Below are positions 5,272-7,942 of a DNA stretch of 7,942 nt, piece after piece. Every line of letters begins with the position of its first letter. Position 1 is the stretch's first letter. This DNA comes from Candidatus Izemoplasma sp. (lineage in GTDB: Bacteria; Bacillota_I; Bacilli_A; Izemoplasmatales; Izemoplasmataceae). The stretch covers positions 1 to 7,942 of the forward strand of contig SLFZ01000065.1 of assembly GCA_007123975.1 (NCBI GenBank), written 5' to 3'. The notes beneath the pieces are model-generated. The model worked only from the letters and a program-made list of their open reading frames with translations. It made no database searches and was not told the origin of the DNA. The translations under genes were made by a program, and so were the position numbers.

Positions 5272-6180
5272 CTATCGACGATCACGCGATGTTAACCAGT
5301 CATCGATTTTATCTTCGAGGTTTGGGTTTACCGCTTCATCCACTTCGAGTGTCAGTCGCGCCAGCTCCAAAGCTGCCTCGACCTCTTCAATACCATGGTA
5401 ACGCCCATAGACTAGCCCTGCGGTGAACGCATCCCCGGCTCCGTTGGCCTTGGCTGGATGGACATAGATGGCCGGGTGATGCACAATGGCTTTATCGTCC
5501 CCAACGACAACCCCGGCTTCGCCCATCGTGAGATAGACACGCTTGATGCCTTTATGGAGTAGTTCCTTGGTAGCTTCTTTTGCTGATTCGATGTCGTGGA
5601 TGTCAACGTCGACGAGCGCGCCGGCTTCGTGCTTGTTTAGTTTTAAGGTGTGGATGCGATCGAGGATGCCCTCTAAGCGTTTGACCTTTGCCGTGGAGAC
5701 GCCATCGATGATGACGCGAGGATGTGCGCGCAAAATCATCGCGATGGCTTGTCCCGGGATGTTCGCATCAATCACGACAACCGCTGCCTTAGATATCAAC
5801 CCAATGAACGACTCGATCACGTTGGTGTTTAAGGCTTCCATGGCTTCCATGTCGTTGACCGCGACCACCATGTCTCCTCCCTTGTCGTGCACGGCGACGT
5901 ACGATGAGGTCTGCGAGGCGATGGCGCCATCGACCGCAACGCCAAGGCGCGTGAGTTCTTCGGCGATTGCACGCCCGCTTTTGTCTTGGCCGGTGACGGT
6001 GATAAAAAGCGCCGGCACGCGTAAGCGACCGAGGTTTTCGGCGATGTTTCTGCCAACCCCACCGTGGCTAAAGCGTACATAGCCTGGGTTAGAGTCTTGT
6101 AAGCGGGTGTTTTGGTAGGTGCTGGCGATGATGTCGAGGTTTGAACCGCCGACGACCACCACAGGGTGTTTAGGGGCCAT
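5272..6180 (-). CDS. psuK: PfkB-family carbohydrate kinase, probable pseudouridine kinase
   Basis: 302-aa ribokinase-fold enzyme. Family marks: an N-terminal VVVVGGSNLDI strand (7-17); the PfkB signature region SNPG then SHGGVGRNIAENLGRL (30-33, 38-53), which is close to E. coli PsuK/YeiC; LNKHEA (181-186); and the catalytic anion-hole motif NGAGDAF (246-252) with base D250. PsuK phosphorylates pseudouridine to pseudouridine 5'-phosphate, which PsuG then splits to uracil and ribose 5-phosphate. No PsuG gene is in the window, and the N-terminal HTH domain of some PsuK proteins is absent. The ATG follows GGAGGG by six bases. It sits between two tRNA genes as an independent unit with its own promoter and terminator. 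Another nucleoside or sugar could be the substrate; PfkB membership is certain, the pseudouridine call likely. Confidence 0.85.
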   Translation of the reverse strand: MAPKHPVVVVGGSNLDIIASTYQNTRLQDSNPGYVRFSHGGVGRNIAENLGRLRVPALFITVTGQDKSGRAIAEELTRLGVAVDGAIASQTSSYVAVHDKGGDMVVAVNDMEAMEALNTNVIESFIGLISKAAVVVIDANIPGQAIAMILRAHPRVIIDGVSTAKVKRLEGILDRIHTLKLNKHEAGALVDVDIHDIESAKEATKELLHKGIKRVYLTMGEAGVVVGDDKAIVHHPAIYVHPAKANGAGDAFTAGLVYGRYHGIEEVEAALELARLTLEVDEAVNPNLEDKIDDWLTSRDRR

Positions 6181-6212
6181 ACGAATCCCTCCGATTGAGT
6201 CATTGCAGGTCC

Positions 6213-6221
6213 ATTATACCA
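6213..6221 (-). promoter_or_regulatory. Extended -10 promoter of the psuK-like gene
   Basis: The minus strand shows TGgTATAAT, a perfect extended -10, 33 bp before the ATG. No good -35 is seen at 16-18 bp, as is common for extended -10 promoters. Confidence 0.7.
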
Positions 6222-6246
6222 TGTGAGGCGAGCCTGATGCGTAAAG

Positions 6247-6272
6247 AAAAAAACGCCATTGCTGGCGTTTTT
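6247..6272 (-). terminator. Rho-independent terminator of tRNA-Ser
   Basis: On the minus strand AAAAACGCCA pairs with TGGCGTTTTT (10 bp) around GCAA, and the T-run continues to seven. It starts about 10 bp after the tRNA CCA end. The opposite strand also has T5, but no plus-strand gene points at it. Confidence 0.9.
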
Positions 6273-6281
6273 GAATGCAGA

Positions 6282-6372
6282 TGGCGGAGTAGGAGGGATT
6301 TGAACCCTCGCGCCGGTTTCCCGACCTATGCCCTTAGCAGGGGCACCTCTTCAGCCTCTTGAGTACTACTCC
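6282..6372 (-). tRNA. tRNA-Ser (anticodon GCU)
   Basis: Class II tRNA with a long variable arm. The acceptor GGAGTAG pairs perfectly with CTACTCC, followed by discriminator G and an encoded CCA (6282-6284). The anticodon stem is TGCCC/GGGCA around CTGCTAA, giving GCT, which reads AGC and AGU. The variable arm forms a GTCGG/CCGGC-type hairpin around GAAA. The T arm is GAGGG-TTCAAAT-CCCTC. The length of 91 nt with CCA is right for tRNA-Ser. Confidence 0.97.
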
Positions 6373-6376
6373 GTTT

Positions 6377-6411
6377 GTAAGCCATTCTATGATAAACCAT
6401 TTATGGCTTAC
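6377..6411. repeat. Perfect 9-bp inverted repeat spanning the tRNA-Ser promoter
   Basis: GTAAGCCAT (6377-6385) and ATGGCTTAC (6403-6411) are exact complements separated by 17 bp. One arm fills the promoter spacer next to the -35 and the other covers the expected start of transcription. A repeat of this size is expected about once by chance in a window this long, so function is uncertain. Confidence 0.4.
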
Positions 6412-6417
6412 TGTCAA
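6389..6417 (-). promoter_or_regulatory. Strong SigA-type promoter of tRNA-Ser
   Basis: The minus strand has a perfect TTGACA (6412-6417), a 17-bp spacer and TATCAT (6389-6394). This is the closest match to consensus in the window, as expected for a stable-RNA gene. It starts only 26 bp after the tex stop codon, with no convincing tex terminator between. Confidence 0.9.
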
Positions 6418-6442
6418 CCGAAGACCGCCTCAAAATAGCGGG

Positions 6443-7942
6443 TTATTGGTTGCTTCTTGGTTTGCGCATCGAGAGTTGTAAACGGCCGCGTTCTAAGTCG
6501 ACGGCTTTGACGCGAACCTTGACGATGTCGCCGACGCCAACGACATCGAGTGGATGCTTGACGTAGCGGTCGGAAAGCTCTGAAATATGGACCAACCCAT
6601 CTTCTTTGACACCGCAGTCGACGAAGACACCAAAGTCGACGACGTTGCGGACGGTGCCTTGCAGTTCCATGCCTGGCCTCAGGTCTTCAAGCGTCAACAC
6701 ATCGCTTTTGAGAATCGGCGCTTCGATGTCGTCGCGTGGATCTCTGAGTGGGGCTGCGAGCGCATCGAGGATGTCTTGCACGGTTGGCTCACCGGCATCG
6801 AGCTTTTCAGCGATCTCCGCGGCCTTAAGCGGCGCGATTAAGGAACGGATCTTTTCGGTACCGATGGCGCTTGCCTCAAGGCGAAGGTCTTTTAAAATCG
6901 CCCTCGCTAAGTCATAGCTTTCGGGGTGAATGGCGGTTTTATCGAGTGGGTTGTCGCCGTCTAGGATGCGTAAGAAACCGGCGGCTTGTTCGAAGGTTTT
7001 TGGTCCAAGACCAGCGATTTTTAAGAGTTCTTTTCGGGTCGTGATGGCGCCTTTCGATTCGCGGTGTTTGACGATTTCCCCGGCGATTTTACCGGATACG
7101 CCAGCCACATAAGACAAAAGCGGTATGCTTGCGGTGTTGACGTTGACGCCGACTTGGTTAACCACGGTTTCGACGACGAAATCGAGTTGGCTGGCGAGTT
7201 TGCTTTGGGTGACGTCGTGTTGGTACTGGCCGACGCCGATCGCCTTAGGATCAATTTTCACGAGTTCGCTCAAGGGATCTTGGAGTCTGCGGGCAATGGA
7301 GACGGCGCTTCGCGATTCGACATCAAGCGTTGGAAACTCGCGCTTGGCAAGTTCGCTGGCGCTATAGACCGAGGCGCCCGATTCGTTGACGATGACGTAG
7401 TAGACGTCGCGCTCAACGCGTTTGAGTACGTCAACCACAAAGGCTTCGGTTTCGCGTGAGGCGGTGCCGTTGCCGATGGCGATGATGTCAATGGCGTGTT
7501 TGTCGATGATCGCAAGCAACTTCTTGGCTTCTTTTTCAAGCGTCTCCTCAGGCACCGTGCCGCCGGGGCGTTGCGGGTGCGGGTAAATGACGCCGACATC
7601 ACCGAGGGTTCCCATGGCGTCGACGGTGGCGAGTTTGCAGCCGGTGCGGAAAGCGGGGTCGATGCCGAGGACGTTTTTGCCTTTAATCGGCGGTTGTAAA
7701 AGCAGTTTTCGGAGGTTCTCGCTAAAGACGTGGATCGCGCGCTCTTCGGCCCGCTCGCTTAAATCGGAGCGTATTTCCCGTTCGATGGCGGGGCGAATGA
7801 GGCGTTTATAGGCGTCGTGAATCGCATCGAGCACATAGGCTGTTGTCGGCGATTGATGGCGCGTAATGGTCTCGCGCTTTAGGTAGTGTAGCACACGTGC
7901 CTCATCGAGATCGATTTTCACGCTGAGCACTTTTTCTTTCTC
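6443..7942 (-). CDS. tex: Tex, RNA-binding transcription accessory protein, N-terminus off the window
   Basis: C-terminal 499 residues of Tex, a nucleic-acid-binding protein of about 720 aa related to eukaryotic Spt6; about 220 N-terminal residues lie beyond the edge. The reading frame is open through base 7942 (EKEK before VLSVKID), so the start is not here. Domains in order, counting from the window edge: a helical linker to about 85; a YqgF/RNase H-like domain (NVLGIDPAFRTGCKLA near 90-105, ending about 210); a helix-hairpin-helix region (NVNTAS, then ITTRKELLKIAGLGPKTFEQAAGFL, about 260-325); and a C-terminal S1 domain (GTVRNVVDFGVFVDCG, then EDGLVHISELSDR, about 425-495). It ends RKPRSNQ, with TAA at 6443-6445. 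The gene is probably intact, since no stop or frameshift is seen. Family assignment is very secure. Confidence 0.97.
   Translation of the reverse strand, partial: EKEKVLSVKIDLDEARVLHYLKRETITRHQSPTTAYVLDAIHDAYKRLIRPAIEREIRSDLSERAEERAIHVFSENLRKLLLQPPIKGKNVLGIDPAFRTGCKLATVDAMGTLGDVGVIYPHPQRPGGTVPEETLEKEAKKLLAIIDKHAIDIIAIGNGTASRETEAFVVDVLKRVERDVYYVIVNESGASVYSASELAKREFPTLDVESRSAVSIARRLQDPLSELVKIDPKAIGVGQYQHDVTQSKLASQLDFVVETVVNQVGVNVNTASIPLLSYVAGVSGKIAGEIVKHRESKGAITTRKELLKIAGLGPKTFEQAAGFLRILDGDNPLDKTAIHPESYDLARAILKDLRLEASAIGTEKIRSLIAPLKAAEIAEKLDAGEPTVQDILDALAAPLRDPRDDIEAPILKSDVLTLEDLRPGMELQGTVRNVVDFGVFVDCGVKEDGLVHISELSDRYVKHPLDVVGVGDIVKVRVKAVDLERGRLQLSMRKPRSNQ

Noticed and set aside
5543..6082. Plus-strand open frame of 179 codons
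   Set aside because: It is antisense to the PfkB-family kinase; Ser/Met/Thr-rich composition and no start signal.
5094..6372. The two tRNA genes as integration sites of a mobile element
   Set aside because: No integrase, no direct repeat of either tRNA 3' end in the window, and only a housekeeping-type kinase between them.
6418..6442. Possible terminator for tex just after its stop
   Set aside because: Only a 4-bp stem (CCGC with GCGG) can be drawn and no T-run follows, so it is not supportable.

Overview
The window reads like a chromosomal housekeeping and accessory stretch from a bacterium of roughly mid GC content that initiates translation the Gram-positive way. Shine-Dalgarno sites are strong (AAGGAGG, GGAGGT), GTG starts occur, tRNA genes carry an encoded CCA, and promoters are often extended -10 (TGn-TATAAT type). 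All coding genes fit the standard bacterial code: TGG is Trp, and TAA, TAG and TGA all end genes. Bacillota or a deep-branching relative of the Mycoplasmatota is my best guess from gene content and signals. This is inference and I would not name a genus.

Layout. (1) 1-2456, minus strand: the N-terminal 220 residues of an AEC (auxin efflux carrier) family permease, cut by the window edge, preceded by a 570-aa beta-lactamase-family serine hydrolase without a signal peptide. (2) 2457-2600: a divergent promoter region. (3) 2601-3998, plus strand: a tightly overlapping three-gene operon. It encodes a lipoprotein metallophosphoesterase resembling the Dcr2/PAP29 group, a 48-aa membrane protein starting at GTG, and a 101-aa membrane protein also starting at GTG. 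(4) A bidirectional terminator at 4031-4057 separates this operon from a convergent minus-strand pair: a ThiF/MoeB/HesA-type E1-like adenylyltransferase and a MoaD/ThiS-type sulfur-carrier protein ending in Gly-Gly. (5) 5054-6417, minus strand: tRNA-Glu(UUC), a PfkB-family kinase best matching pseudouridine kinase, and tRNA-Ser(GCU). Each has its own recognisable terminator and at least a -10 promoter element. (6) 6443-7942, minus strand: the C-terminal 499 residues of the RNA-binding transcription accessory protein Tex.

How the genes work together. The E1-like/MoaD-like pair is almost certainly one functional unit: activation of a carrier C-terminal glycine for sulfur transfer, probably for a pterin (Mo/W) cofactor. 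The phosphoesterase lipoprotein and the two small membrane proteins are translationally coupled and probably act together at the cell envelope. Pseudouridine kinase fits salvage of pseudouridine from RNA breakdown, but its usual partner, PsuG glycosidase, is not here. Intergenic spaces are all under 150 bp and are mostly accounted for by promoters, terminators and tRNAs. I see no mobile element, CRISPR array, phage gene or defence system. The less ordinary items are the small membrane proteins of the phosphoesterase operon, the minimal E1/carrier pair, and the signal-less serine hydrolase.
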